A stretch of DNA of 64,000 nucleotides from Schistosoma haematobium (GCF_000699445.3 NC_067200.1:14700510-14764509), one strand, 5' to 3'. Counted from the first letter of the stretch, positions 52,601 to 63,423 are shown. The notes: generated by a model not told the origin, from the letters alone. A program made the numbers and translations.

Positions 52601-53619
52601 TCAGGATACTGGAGCCCATGTGCAACATTGCTTTGGGATTAGGGTTTTCCAACTCTCCTAGGTGAACTCTCTGTGTCCACCAGACATCAGCTATAATTCC
52701 AAAATGCTATTTGAATATGAGGATAAGTTAATTTTGCGCCAAAACTCAGGGCCTTTTTTCCTTAATTTCATTGGGTTGTTCATAAATTATGGTCTCGCTG
52801 TTAATACTAAGCTTGACTGATGTCACATTAAAAGTTCGATATACATGCAAGATTAATTTACACGATGAACTTCAACCGAGATCCCATTTTGAGCAGCAGA
52901 ATGTTAGCTTCACGCGTAAGAGGGTTAGCTATGGGGACGAACAAATCAGATTTTAGAAAGTACGTGTGGAATTCTTGCTCAAAATATAAATGGTTATAGT
53001 GTTATATTATGACTGGATTCAGTTCGTGTAAAAGTCATGACACTAATCCTGAATCATAACCTCAATTCCTGACTTCATATTGAGTTTAATTTCTGCAAAG
53101 TCACTCTTGGGATAGCACAAGCTTGTTTTTATACTTTGGTACCACCCATAAAAAGCCAATAAAAATAAATAACTGAAATTCGTGTCCACAAGGAAGTGTA
53201 ATAAGAGTTGAACCCATTGCAGAATAGAAGCGTACTATGGGATACCTTTAACAATCTTGCTGCGGAGAAGACATTAACTTATTTAAGGCAAAGTAACGTT
53301 TTATAGTGAGTAGCCACTAGGATGACACTGAACTATAGCACGTGGCTGCACTCGAAATCATTAAAGATTTTCATCGCGCACTTACGTCTTACAAATCCAA
53401 TCATCTGGACTGAAAAGACCTTTGCTTTTTTCAGCTAGCTGTTTCCCGACCTCTAAACCAGCATTACCTGAAGCCACAAATTTCCTAGGCTTGTCACAAC
53501 GGTTGCACTTGTCCCTTTTAGCAAAATTCACATTTTTACATCTGAAAGCTTATTTGTGAAGGTTGGCAATCTTACTTTGGATCACTACAAACCCAATCTT
53601 CTTTTGATGAGCGAGACAT
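46482..53619 (-). CDS. ZRANB2: ZRANB2-like zinc-finger Ran-binding-domain protein 2 (four exons)
   Basis: Minus-strand exons: 53619-53576, 53541-53386, 51757-51218 and 46611-46482 (stop TAA), all with GT-AG borders and matching phases, for 289 residues. RanBP2-type zinc finger 1 spans residues 9-30 (W9, C11, C16, C27, C30; DWVCSDPKCKNVNFAKRDKC). Finger 2 spans 63-82 (W63, C65, C68, C79, C82; DWICKTCGNINWARRSTC). The family hallmark ERTGYGGGFMERDEVVEYRE and DEFGRKKKSFRK follow, then an acidic run (DDADLSKYDIWGAG) and a Ser/Arg/Asp tail. In animals ZRANB2 is a nuclear SR-like protein whose fingers bind single-stranded RNA (GGU sites) and which affects alternative splicing. Unspliced read-through of exon 3 would end in RYFEF-stop at 51202, an alternative C-terminus. 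The 4th exon is supported by phase, acceptor and composition, not by a known domain. Human is about 320-330 residues. Confidence 0.88.
47480..48035 (+). mobile_element. LINE-related non-coding repeat with A-rich tail
   Basis: CTAGGGGAGTTGGAAAACTC, CTCCAGTATCCTGAAGGAAC and ACCGTCGATCTCCGGCTACC recur on the minus strand at 52680-52335. It ends TTTGTACCAATATTTATGTG and an AAATAAGTAAATAAATA-type tail. Composition is GC-rich next to its surroundings. No intact protein. It lies in ZRANB2 intron 3. Confidence 0.65.
48240..49470 (+). mobile_element. degenerate LINE, RT to 3' end
   Basis: Translating + with many stops: GVRQVSLISPFFFNFAIGDV and FDLWHDDDIVLLCDDS (catalytic box, worn), later QRIPPRILFADAGTGWKK and MKAVHDWTLSAL. 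This is the C-terminal half of a non-LTR reverse transcriptase related to L3. The 3' end carries CTTGTACCAGTATTCATGTA near 49452. Old copy; the overlapping open frame at 48859-49104 is a chance frame. Confidence 0.7.
49480..50690 (-). mobile_element. LINE family L3, minus-strand copy with RT part
   Basis: On the minus strand the RT region near 50640-50450 (AYDELSFDFVTSGGVRQHCP, LSPFLFNFIIDLVLEIR) leads, with one large deletion and several stops, to SRPSKCKLLLQDWPASTPKL and VDNFTYLGSLISPNG (50391-50203). The C-terminal domain follows (50020-49823: RVLGNDGKSVDEVANLHRLR, WLGHVLHMPEHRLPRRTM). The 3' UTR and CTGA-type tail end at about 49480. It is tail-to-tail with the LINE at 48240-49470. Confidence 0.8.
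50670..50760 (+). repeat. single unit of the 67-bp tandem repeat region
   Basis: TACAATCTGAATAGTATAGC, TCAATCCTTTGACGCAACCA and CACCCTGGTGGACCA match the third unit at 33830-33890. It sits at the 5' junction of the L3 copy. Confidence 0.6.
51202..51757 (-). CDS. ZRANB2: ZRANB2 exon 3, with alternative read-through end
   Basis: The exon begins after TATATAG at 51758 with the second half of finger 2. The frame stays open to TAA at 51204-51202, but a good donor (TCAAG/GTATTT) lies at 51218/51217, in phase 2 with the exon at 46611. Splicing there replaces RYFEF with S and SHSEASSKLENQ. Both ends could be real isoforms. Confidence 0.8.
52335..52680 (-). mobile_element. LINE-related non-coding repeat, minus-strand copy
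   Basis: Reverse copy of the sequence at 47700-48030: ACCGTCGATCTCCGGCTACC, CTCCAGTATCCTGAAGGAAC and the (T)TTTATGTGTTCAAATAA end are all present. It lies in ZRANB2 intron 2. Confidence 0.65.
53542..53575 (-). other. ZRANB2: 34-nt intron in ZRANB2
   Basis: GTAAGATTGCC to AAGCTTTCAG, exactly 34 nt, between two exons that together encode finger 1. Very short introns near the 5' end are a known habit of schistosome genes. Confidence 0.85.
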
Positions 53620-54639
53620 AGATGTGCAACGTTACAACTGTAATCCCGCGGATAACTATTCGTACACTTAAACACCATTAAGCGTAATAAACTGTATATT
53701 TTTATTATAAGTGAAACTCTACGTTTTCCGATTATTTTCTAAAATTAGGGCTACCACATCCTTGATTGGATATGAGAAATTTATAAGATTTTCAGAATAA
53801 ACAGTAATTTCCATGTGTCTTTATTGAATTAAAAATTTCATCAAAACTGTCTGCCACGACGACTCAGTGGGAACATATTGCTCGAGAAGGTACTTTTTTA
53901 CTATACTTTGGTCTCATTTGTTAAACGCATAGTATGAGTCTTTGTCGTGTCCAGAAAAGTGTCTGGTTATCTAAAGTATGTTCTACGAATTCTTGATTAC
54001 AGTTTGAGCAACTACCAAGTCCTCATCAGCAGAAACTTACTTACCTGGCATTTTTCTCTGGAAGATCTTACACGATGAGAAGGATGTGGTTGCCAGTAGT
54101 TGCAAGGGATAAGTAGCACGGCGTACCCACTGGTGATCTGGTGCTGATGAGTGAATTGGCGCTTCAGTAAGGAGGTGTCCCTTAAAACTAATGAGATCGA
54201 CGTCACTGTGGAAGACTTACAGAACCAGTTATTTTTGGGATTTATTTGCTGCTACAGCTCACTCCTCCTAGTGGGGTAGTGGTTACTTTAGGACGTGGTC
54301 AGACGGAGTTTTAAAACCAACGACCTTGCCGTTGGTCAACACTATTGCTTGCTATGTTCATCAGCATCTGGTAATCCTTCCCCAACAAAAGGGGCCATAT
54401 GGTAAAATGTGACAGCAAAAAATGTACAGTGAAACTTTTAATTGATTGTATACCACGTCAGTTTTTCATAAATCCCATGAGTCCTGCAAAGTAAAAAACT
54501 AAAAGTATAAGTGCATGTTGAGATACAATAGTATGTGCGCAATCATGCAGAACTTTCAATAAAGGAGTGCATCATAATTTTGAAGTTAACATGGCTCGAC
54601 TGTATGGAAAGAAACTCAAGACTAATGTGCTTTTCTTCT
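53620..54639. other. ZRANB2 upstream region; unassigned repeat debris
   Basis: The first 100 nt upstream of the ZRANB2 start codon should hold its promoter and leader (minus strand, GCGGGATTACAGTTGTAACG). From about 54000 to 54420 the sequence is GC-richer with an open frame on the minus strand (54206-54012), possibly 3' debris of the Gypsy element; I cannot assign it. Confidence 0.35.
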
Positions 54640-56330
54640 AAATGGTCGGCTTTTAGAGAGTTATGTCTGACGTTATCGTTACAGTTTCATCGATGATAGA
54701 GTATTTAGGTGTACTATGAGGGACATGGAAGAATCCTTTATATGCGATCGTGATGAATCATGCCGTACTAAATCATGTGCACTATGTCGTACGATAGGCT
54801 GAATGAAAATATCAGCTCACTGTGGTCGGGCGAAAAAGGGTTTCGCTAAACCCATAGCGTTTGTAAGCCTACTCATGTAAGAGTTTAGATCCATATTCAT
54901 TGAAGGACATTAGATTACAGGTCCTAGTAGTCGGAGTAATCCTCGGTAAATGAGTTGTGCAGCAGTGTATCCAACGTCAGCTTTTACTGCACTGTGAATA
55001 CCGAACAAAACGAGCGAAGGAGAGTCGGTCCACTGTGAAACGTTTGCAGCTGAGAGCAAAGCTTTCATCTATCAGTGAAATCGTTCTACCAACCTTTTAA
55101 CCTATGGGTGATGTGTGGTATTTTGGAATCACGTGATTTCTGGTAGTGTAACAAGACAGCTGGAAAGTCCGGATTCGAACTAGCGTCCACGGTTTGTGAT
55201 GATAGTTGAAGGGCCACTGGAGCTCGCTATCCATCATTTGACGACGGGGCAGGCTAGTGTATGGGCAGTGATGTCCTCGATAAGCACTGCTTCTTGCCAT
55301 TATGTGAAATGGTTCACACACGTTAAGAAGTAATAGCGTCCATTTGAATCTGGTAAGGGTCCTAACAAACCAATATGAACATAGTCGAAAGGGGTGTCGG
55401 GAGTTGTGAAAGAGCATAGAGGACATTTGCTGTGTCGAATCACCTTAGATTTCTTGTAGTTTACACTGGATCGTGGCCACTTCCTCACGTCCTTATTTAT
55501 ACCAGCCTAATAAGACCGTTTTGCTATGAACTAGATGGTTGATGAGGACGTTTGTACAACGTGTTGAGGACGCTGCATCGATAATATTTCTGCACTATTA
55601 GGCGATCCCCACCCGCAGATGCGTCACACAGTAGAGCTTCCTTACCTGTTCCCATCTGTTCGATCTGTAGATTTGTGGTTGTCGAAGATAACTAGTTTTG
55701 AAGATCAGTATCATCTTTTCGAATGTCGATGCCTTGGGAACTGTTGAGGGAGGTTAAGTACCGTATTTCCAAATGGAATTTTATTTACATGGGGTTATTT
55801 GGGGCTGTAGATGAATAACTAATATTTCACGTTGTAGGACAGTGTCTAGTGGGACACCCTAGGGTACAGGTTTTAGTCTTCAGTGGTGTGTTGTTCATTC
55901 TGCATACAAACGACCTTATTAGTTTCTTATAATCATTAATCTTCTTATATGCCGACGAAATTAAGATGGTGAAGGGTAAATAAAGAGACGAAGCGTCTGT
56001 ACTGATATGGATTTTCCCAGAAATGTGTTGTATATCTGAAGTGAACTGTGAGGGGCAGTCCAATTACCAAGACTCTCGAGTGGAGTGCTTGCCTGGATAC
56101 GAACTTAGAGAGAAGGTAAGAGGTTTGTGATCGGTGGAAAGAGTGGATTCTCGGCCTTCCATGGAGTGTTAGAAGTGCTGTGCAACACAACAAATGTCTA
56201 GGAGTCCCCATCCGACGGTGTTATACCTCGGCTCAGTGTCCAACAATCGTTTCGAAAGGAATGCCATTGAAATATATTGCTCCGACAAAGTGAGCTAGAA
56301 AAAGATTTACCGGAACTATACCTAAAATAG
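54640..56330 (-). mobile_element. Gypsy-type LTR retrotransposon remnant: RNase H and integrase
   Basis: Minus strand. RNase H fragments with TPWKAENPLF (near 56160) and QFTSDIQHISGKIHISTDAS (56020). Integrase N-terminal zinc-binding segment SKVIRHSKCPLCSF (near 55430), then the core start FDYVHIGLLGPLPDSNGRYY and later WIASSSGPSTIITNRGR, LVERFH and SLVLFGIHSAVKADVGYTA (near 55010-54950). The chromodomain-side end of pol runs to about 54640. Stops and shifts throughout; gag, protease, RT and both LTRs were not found. Confidence 0.8.
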
Positions 56331-56339
56331 GGATTAAAC

Positions 56340-58800
56340 CCTACTTAAAGTTTCTGGCGACATCAGTCTTCAGTAATAGGAACAGTAGGTGAATGGACCT
56401 CACTGTTTGCTTTCCATTGAAGATCCAGCTTCTCCTTGGAATTGTTCACTACTTGTTCGTGTAAAGCCTTTCACTCATTGGTCACTAAATGAGAAGAACG
56501 GGCCTTCACTCCGAGTTTATTGGATCGCGGTTAATGAACCTTCTTGCTGTGGCCCCAAAGATTATTAGTGCTGTGGAGAGCAAAATGATAAAACACATTA
56601 ACACACAAATCGTAATTAAAGTTACAAAATGCCAAAATGAGGTCACATGGCATCCTACGACACGATAAGGTGGAAGGGTTTGGGTGTGCTAAGAGCTCAT
56701 TGTGAGAATTTCTGGGAAGGCCTTTCACTAATTTTGCTTATACATGCTGAATACGCTCACGCAAGTTGCTATCTTTCATAAGACACGATCCGGTTGCTTG
56801 ATTGCATTACTGTAGATGTGGTCTTACCTTGGTGGAACATAAACTTCGAAACATCTCCTCGTTAAAAAATTTAAATGGGCGATGAATTAACTATTACACT
56901 CGGAAATTTTCGGTGGCTACTGCGTTGCAATGCGTAGTTGTTTTCAAATCTTGATGTAAAAATTGCCCCTAAGTCTCTGTGTCCCTGTACGTATGGAGGC
57001 TATGTACCGTTGATAGTTCACTGGCAACTATTACCTTGTATGTGCATGAGTGCACTTTTTCTAATTAGTTGCTAAGCCCTAAACTTGGGATCACTTAACT
57101 AGTTCGTCTAGGTCAGCCTGGAAACAAACATGATCAGCCTCACTTTTTATTATTCTCCAGATTTCGATGCCGATGACTTGAACAATAACAAAAATTCATT
57201 GACGTAGGAAAAGAAAAGTAGAGGACCTAAGATGGTATCTTGGGGTGGGAAAAAGACTTTTTGAAGTGAATCGTGGGTGGCTTTGAAGTGATATTGGCGA
57301 GGCATAAAGGCAATTGTGAATGTAACTTATCAAGACCCCGGCACCTTACTATATATGAGGTTAGTGACCAACTGAAGAACAGCTTCCTTAGTCAAATGTG
57401 CAGGTCTTAAAGATAGTATCTGTGTTGTGGTTGTGACAAGTTTCGTTAACAATACGTGCAGAGTAGATTTCTTTGAGATAATTTGATAAAGGTTCGGCTT
57501 TTGCCAAACCTGATCCAGCTGGCATATCTGAATTTTCGTGCAACAAAAATGGAGGAGTAGCATCACTACGTTCTGTTCTTTGTTTAATGCTCAAAAACAA
57601 ACATTTTGGACAGGTACGGCTAACATGTGCCAACTGTCGTAAGTAAATGTTAGGATATCTGGCTGTGGTCTTTTTACACATATTTCAGATTTTTCGGTAC
57701 CCACACTTGAGTGATTAGTGTGTTATTGACAAGAATAATTCCAGAAATGTTTCCTACGCCTCAGCAGGCTTCGGGTATCTTTGTCGATTCATGGAGTGCA
57801 ACGTGGTAGCCCAAGTGTTGACCATGGGATGTACGGTAATGTTATGAACTCGAGTGGAACTTTAAACTCATTTCACTCGTTTCCAATAAATCCATGTGCA
57901 TTGATCCATCAACACGTTCAGATAGCATAGCTTTCGTGCTTAAAGGCAACCTTCATTCTGTTGATAGAAGAGACCAGACTAGTAGCAAGTAGGTCGTTAT
58001 TTAGATCGAGAGACAGTCCCAGTGGACAGGGGGATTACCTATTCAAATAAACAAAGCCTTTCGACATTCAATATAAGATAATAGGAAACATAATGCCTAT
58101 ACGAAATAAGGAAGTGAATGAGTACTTGAGCTATATTTTTTTGACACATAGTTGTTTGAGGTCAACTCTTAACTAATCAACCTAAGTTGTTACAGAGTCT
58201 CCGATTGCCTGAATGTTAGTTCATCAGATATTGGGAGGAGGTTGAGCATATAAATAATGTATATTGCGTGTCCGAAGCCTAAAGTGCAATAAAACGTAGC
58301 CACTAGTTACCAGTGGGAGAAGGTGCTAATTGTCGATGACATTGTTATAATGACGTGTAAAGACAAGATTCAGCAATGACGGTCCATGTTCAAACCAACA
58401 CGTATCGGTTTTCTGATACATTTTACAAGCTCACATCAAATAATGATTGATATCAGGCTGTTATCGAAACATACATCTGAAGTTGTAAGCTCTATCCACT
58501 TGATATGCGGCGAACTGAAATCTCCACCGATGTGACAATATTCGGCCTTACTCTAAGAACAAATATGACTTAAGATCAAGTCGTCAGTTAAACAGCGTGG
58601 GCTACAGAACATTCGTCCTAAAGTCACTAAACCGTGTCTAGATTTAGTTTTACAAGTAACCTCACATGTACCACTATAACGCTGCTCGGATGCCCTCGAT
58701 TTTGCACAAAAGTGATCTCTAACATAAAGTATTGTAGTGGCATTGGACAATAGCCACGCAATCCACAAAGCTGTGAACACGAGACTACTCAGAAAATAGA
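56340..58800 (-). mobile_element. CR1-like LINE remnant: endonuclease plus RT with internal deletion
   Basis: Minus strand. The endonuclease runs from ILYVRDHFCAKSRASEQRYS (58720) through VTLGRMFCSPRCLTDDLILS to GGDFSSPHIKWIELTTSDV (58530) and SLISIII, KCIRKPIRVGLN (about 58400). RT N-terminus: LSNYLKEIYSARIVNETCHN (57480) and KVPGSDKLHPQLPLCLANIT (57330). A deletion then joins to a PQDTILGPLLF-like box near 57235. The RT end is worn, and the 3' end TTATTACTGAAGACTG-like sequence near 56375 matches the plus copy at 29325-30290. It abuts the Gypsy remnant. Confidence 0.8.
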
Positions 58801-59483
58801 TATTCAATATTTAACGCGGAGAAATACCTAACAATAGAGAAGGCGCGAACAAGGAATTGAATGGACTGGAGTTGATCGAGTGGCATGGCTCGGCCATGCA
58901 GGCGTGGTCTCTGCTGAATGTTACCTTATATCTTCTATTCATATTAAATATATTGTTCTTTCTCTAGCCTAACCTTGTTCTACACCATGTATTGGTAATC
59001 GGTGCGATACAGTGAGTTGGTGTAGTTGATGGTGTGACTTCCACGTAAGATCTTATAGATTAGGCAGTTATATCATGACAAATCTACAAATTTAGGATTA
59101 GGTCTATTATTAGAGCAGTACTAATATCATAGTAGACCATAATTCTACAGTATTATGCCTCCTCCTTTGTGATTTTTAACTCTATCACTTGTAATACAGA
59201 CGTAACTTGCAGTGATTAGAGCTACGTTTCTAATAAAACAGTTATCTTTGTGCTTAATTCATCCATCCCACTTACCGAGTATTAATACGTTAGTGATATG
59301 GAATACTGGACCTCTTCTGGTAGTATATTTATGATGTTAGATTTAACCATATCCAAATTGTCTGCATGATTTTAGCATAGTCATTTTCTTTCGACTCCTC
59401 CAGGTTCAAACTTATTAAATTAAGAACGGATTTGGCTGCTTTGAAAGTCGCAATCGTTGTTTTTGACAGTGTTGCTGTTTCGC
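58801..59483. other. no supported gene
   Basis: No exon or repeat identified with confidence. Sequence upstream of the CR1-like endonuclease could still be element-derived. Confidence 0.3.
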
Positions 59484-59957
59484 GTATGTCAACTTACTTA
59501 CTTACTTACTTACGCCTGTTACTCCCAATCGAGCATAGGCCGCCGACCAGCATTCTCCAACCCATTCTGTCCTGAGCCTTCTTTTCTAGTTCCATCCAAT
59601 TCTTGTTCATTTTTCTCGTGTCTATCTCCATTTCCCGGAGTAATGTGTTCTTTGGTATTCCTCTTTTCCTTTGGCCTTGAGGAATGCATGTCAGGACTTG
59701 TCTTGTCACACAGTTGAATGCATTCCTCATTGTGTGTCCTATCCACTTCCAGCACTTCTTTCTGATTTCTTCCTCCGCTGGGATCTGGTTTGTTCTCTCC
59801 CACAGTACGTTGTTGCTAATATTGTCCGGTCAACGGATCCGAAGTATTTTGCGTAGACAACTGTTAATAAACACCTGTATCTTCTGGATGATGGCTTTCG
59901 TAGTTCTCCAAGTTTCCATCCCATACAGTAGAACTGTCTTGACATCGTATGTCAACT
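59484..59957 (-). mobile_element. short RTE-like LINE insertion with target-site duplication
   Basis: On the minus strand [40 protein letters not shown] and, after frame changes, [20 protein letters not shown] to [18 protein letters not shown] form the C-terminal domain of the same RTE family as the copies at 1990 and 22430. It ends in a (TAAG)n tail (59512-59492). The 12-mer CGTATGTCAACT occurs on both sides (59483-59494 and 59946-59957), a target-site duplication of a 5'-truncated, target-primed insertion. Confidence 0.85.
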
Positions 59958-60129
59958 ACTAAGAGTTCTTCTTTGGTTGCTTTTGGGTCTGAGTTACTTG
60001 AATCGAACAAATTACTCACGATACATTCAATGAGATAAAACTTTCCGATTACGCTAGGATTAAATATTGTCTCACTTTGGGACTTTGGCGAAGTATTCTG
60101 TGACGTGAAATATGATTCTACTAAAACGG

Positions 60130-60640
60130 GCGCTGTTTGTAGTTATGTTTTTTCTCTCCTTTATTTCGACACTACCCTCGATTTCCCGTCAGTCGGAGCA
60201 TTCACATAGGGACTACTCAGGATGTTGACTGCTTTATCCAGGTCTTCGGGCACCAGAGTACACTTGTGACTACGAATATTCGCTGGTATTCCACTCTTTA
60301 ATTATTTTAAAAGAGACTCCCTTATAGTATGATGCTCTCGGGCTCTGGGGCATCGCATAACAGCACCTACTACACTAATACATTCTTCGTTATCAGTACC
60401 TATATTACTAATCTGGATCTTATCAACGTTTTTGCTGGCCGACGTAAAAAGGCTAAATATGAAGAAAAAAACAAAATAACCACTGGTGTGATAATCAACT
60501 AAAAAGCGCAATGCAAAACGGATTTTAAAAAATTCCAAGGCTTCACGGAAATAAACCAAGTCGAAGCCAAACAAGTATGCTTTGATACAATGGATGCATC
60601 GAAGCAAAGTTAGTCCATAACTAGTAGGAAATGGCCGCAA
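60130..60640 (-). CDS. candidate unknown gene divergent from TMEM107
   Basis: Minus strand. An open stretch from 60640 to 60302 contains ASKNVDKIQISNIGTDNEEC after a good pyrimidine-rich acceptor (TTTTTTTCTTCATATTTAG, near 60453). A second stretch in the same frame, 60296-60133, reads KSGIPANIRSHKCTLVPEDL and DKAVNILSSPYVNAPTDGKS before TAA. Composition of both is protein-like and unlike the repeats around. The stretches are separated by a stop, so a short intron (for example from GTAGGTGCTG to TAATTAAAG, about 75 nt) is likely. I could not settle the start or the exact splicing and do not recognise the family. Confidence 0.4.
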
Positions 60641-60888
60641 TTAAACGCGACTCACTGGCCCTTTTTAAAACACGAGCGTAAATTTCAATTCGAGCTTGTA
60701 ACATTCCCAATAAAGGCGTACAGAGAGTAAGTTTTGCTTCTCAGTAGTTCAAATACCTTTGTGACTACAGAAATTTTGACTAACAGAGATTCTGGCTTTT
60801 CTATCTCGTAAAATTTAAATTTTGTTTTATTTTTTAAGTACTCACTAGTTCCTATTACATTTCATGGCTCGTAAATGAATTTAGAGTC
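60641..60888. promoter_or_regulatory. probable bidirectional promoter interval
   Basis: About 250 bp between the start of TMEM107 on the plus strand and the candidate gene on the minus strand. No specific box is claimed. Shared use is inferred from the divergent layout alone. Confidence 0.3.
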
Positions 60889-63423
60889 ATGATCTTAGAA
60901 ACGCGATTCATGGTCACTTTCTTCCAAATAATCCTACTCTCTGTGGTAGTTTGCAATCCGGTGAGCTGAATTAAGATGGTTTGATTTAACTTAGAATCTT
61001 TATCTGTCGCCCCAATCTAACAAGATAGATCCAATGTAATATAAATACTTTAAATTAATATGAACACAGGTACTTTCTGCCCTCCGGGATTTCAATAGCA
61101 CTTCTGTTACTCGAGGCACTCATTTGTGTCATCGCTACGGTTGGAAGTTGTCTTATCCAAAACATTTTTTGTATCCTTTAGTAGTTTTCGTGTGTCAGCG
61201 TAAATACGGGCGTACTAAAATGTATTGGTATATTTCTCTACACAAGTGAGCGTTCACTTAAAATCTTGATATTCTCAACTAGTTGCATGATATTCTAGTT
61301 TATCATCGCATATTTTGACATAAATGCTTCATGATAAATACTCAACATTGACAATCTCTCAATCTTGGTGGAAAATTTGGGAGTTTTGTGCAATTTCCCC
61401 AAAAGATCCCCAATCGTCCCCAAAACGGATAAAAGTTTCAAAAATTTAGAGATTGGGTGGTTTGTGGGTGATTTTGAATGTCTCATACATCAGATTCAGA
61501 TTTGTGTATTTAAACAGGAATACCTACGGTCTGTGTTAATCCTCCTCTAGTAAGGTGAAAGTGTATAGTATTTTCTTGGTTGACTCGATTGAAGGCGCGG
61601 ACATCATTTATTCGGGCAACAGGTTCCAAGAGTTGAGAGCTCGATGTGAAAATCTGTAGGCCATCTATATTTCGTCCTTTCTTGGGCCGTGGCCTAGAGG
61701 TTGTCGGTCAGGACTACGGCTACTGACTCTTCTGTAATGCCGTAGCTATTTCTCGTTGTATCTTCAATATGCATGTAGACATTGAATGGCATCAAAAATG
61801 TTTTAGGCCATCTAATCAGAACATTTAAGTGAGCCTTCAATGCACATGTAACTGCGTCTCCTATTATTTCCCTCGAAATTTCTACATTGTCAGTGTAAAG
61901 TAGTATCAGGGACTCAAATATACTCACCAGTTCATTTGCCCCACTGGGTATTTAAATCGAGAAGTGCTAGGTTCGGTTCCCAACACGAACATTAAAATCA
62001 AAACGCATGTACATCCAACTAAGGAGTCTATGTTGAATCAAAGTTGTAAGCATAATAATAATAATAATAATAATTTTACTCAAAAGAACGTATGAAAAAT
62101 TATTTGGCAATATAAAAGGAAAGTGCAAACAAGTTATTCAAAGTTACTGGTAAATAGTAAGCAGTTGTGCGTCCAATAGATTCAAAAATAGCCCCACACT
62201 TATGATAAAAAATTGACAAATCTAAAATACTGGATATACTGCGATCTTATGGCAGACAATAGACTATGACAGCGAGTAAAATCACCAAGCTTAGAACTAA
62301 GCAACAGGCATATTGGAAACCTAGTCATATGAGAGGAGTTTGAATAAGAACAATGTGTGATAAATCAATGTATCATGCAGAAGAAAAAACAAGGGAATTT
62401 TATATCCCCTTAAACTTATTTTAGCCGAAGAAAAGATTTTTCTAAACCACATGGGCTTATGAAAAACGTGAAGAATGATAAAAAATTATTCACGAATTGT
62501 TTGTAAATCAGCCATCTCTACAAGTCCTAAATAGGACGAAACTTGCATTCTTGGTTCTCCTGTTAGCCACAATTCATTTAATCTGACTACAGTTAGTTAA
62601 AGGTGAATAAAAATATAAAGTAATGCTATTATGAACACTGTTACCTTAAATTTTAAGTTTTATGATAAAACTTCGCCAAATTCTACAGGTACTGTTGACC
62701 GAAAATTTCGTTTAATGTCGGAATAATGTAAAAGCCACATATGAATGATGCTGAAATACTGTAAGAACAGTTCAATATTTTTTAAATGTGGCGGCCACGC
62801 ATTTATACTATTTCACTACAAAAATCTGAGTCGTCCCGATAATTTACCATGAATTCCCGCATACGGACCAAATCGCTTTTCCTTAAACGTCCAGGTTGAT
62901 AGTGTCTGAATAAGGCTGAACACTTCATAAATGAATATAAATTATTAAATAAACCCTTATTACTCTAACACTTATTATTTTACTAAGCTAATAAAACATA
63001 AACGTCTTTGTCTAGAGTATCAGTATTTTTAGTAATGAACATCCAAAATAAATGACAAAAGGTTATAGATTAACGTACTGCATTCCATGGGTTAAAATTA
63101 GGCTATTTTCTACTCTGATAACCTAATCTTAATGATAATTTAGGGTGTCAGTGGTGTTACTTGACACTGATGACAAACTAACCTATTTCCTCTGATGATA
63201 CGGTAAGTTTCGAATGGCATTCTAGAATCATGTTAATTTCACTTAACTATAAATGCTTTTCTCAGGTATCTTTACACATTTGCTTGGATGTTTATTTTGT
63301 GCATTTCTGATCATTGATCATTGGAGTGTTGGTCAGCTTTGGTATATATTTGGTTTTACAATTGTAGTACCATTTATCACGGAAGTCATATGTACTATAA
63401 TCATTTTTACGAAAAGAAAGTAA
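60889..63423 (+). CDS. TMEM107: TMEM107-like ciliary transition-zone membrane protein (four exons)
   Basis: Exons 60889-60960, 60995-61035, 61070-61170 and 63266-63423 (stop TAA 63421-63423) join in phase 0, 2 and 1 to 123 residues; human TMEM107 is 140. Residues 1-24 (MILETRFMVTFFQIILLSVV) give TM1, exon 2 the short polar loop (NLYLSPQSNKIDP). Exon 3 gives TM2 (GISIALLLLEALICVIATVG) and exon 4 TM3 and TM4: HLLGCLFCAFLIIDHW, GQLWYIFGFTIVVPFITEVI, ending FTKRK. The family signature W..xxWYIF..(L/V)P..TE is present. TMEM107 is part of the MKS module at the base of cilia; in flukes it would serve flame cells, sperm and the ciliated larva. Introns 1 and 2 are each exactly 34 nt. I took the first in-frame ATG with matching membrane topology. 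The upstream N-terminus is less certain than exon 4. Confidence 0.82.
60961..60994 (+). other. TMEM107: 34-nt intron 1 of TMEM107
   Basis: GTGAGCTGAATT to ATTTAACTTAG, 34 nt. Confidence 0.72.
61036..61069 (+). other. TMEM107: 34-nt intron 2 of TMEM107
   Basis: GTAATATAAA to ATGAACACAG, 34 nt. It restores the frame by completing an ATG Met codon across the junction. Confidence 0.72.
61950..62045 (+). mobile_element. Sm-alpha fragment
   Basis: AAGTGCTAGGTTCGGTTCCC (box B), AACACGAACATTAAAATCAA and CATGTACATCCAACTAAGGA match the head, linker and first part of the core. The rest is lost. Confidence 0.5.
62500..62575 (+). mobile_element. Sm-alpha core fragment
   Basis: AAGTCCTAAATAGGACGAAA keeps stem II and GAAA exactly as in active Sm-alpha hammerheads. 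TTGCATTCTTGGTTCTCC and GTTAGCCAC follow. The CUGANGA box is changed. Confidence 0.5.

Larger units (their letters stand above)
61171..63265 (+). other. TMEM107: intron 3 of TMEM107, with Sm-alpha fragments
   Basis: GTATCC to CTTTTCTCAG, 2.1 kb. It holds two Sm-alpha fragments and a short (ATA)n run near 62051-62073. The open frames at 61295-61486, 61365-61550 and 61694-61927 inside it show no recognised motif. Confidence 0.7.

Noticed and set aside
59456..59962. Plus-strand open frames over the RTE fragment
   Set aside because: Antisense to the LINE C-terminal domain; no splice context.
63144..63202. Extra TMEM107 exon with AG and GT borders
   Set aside because: All three frames contain a stop, and exons 3 and 4 already join in phase.
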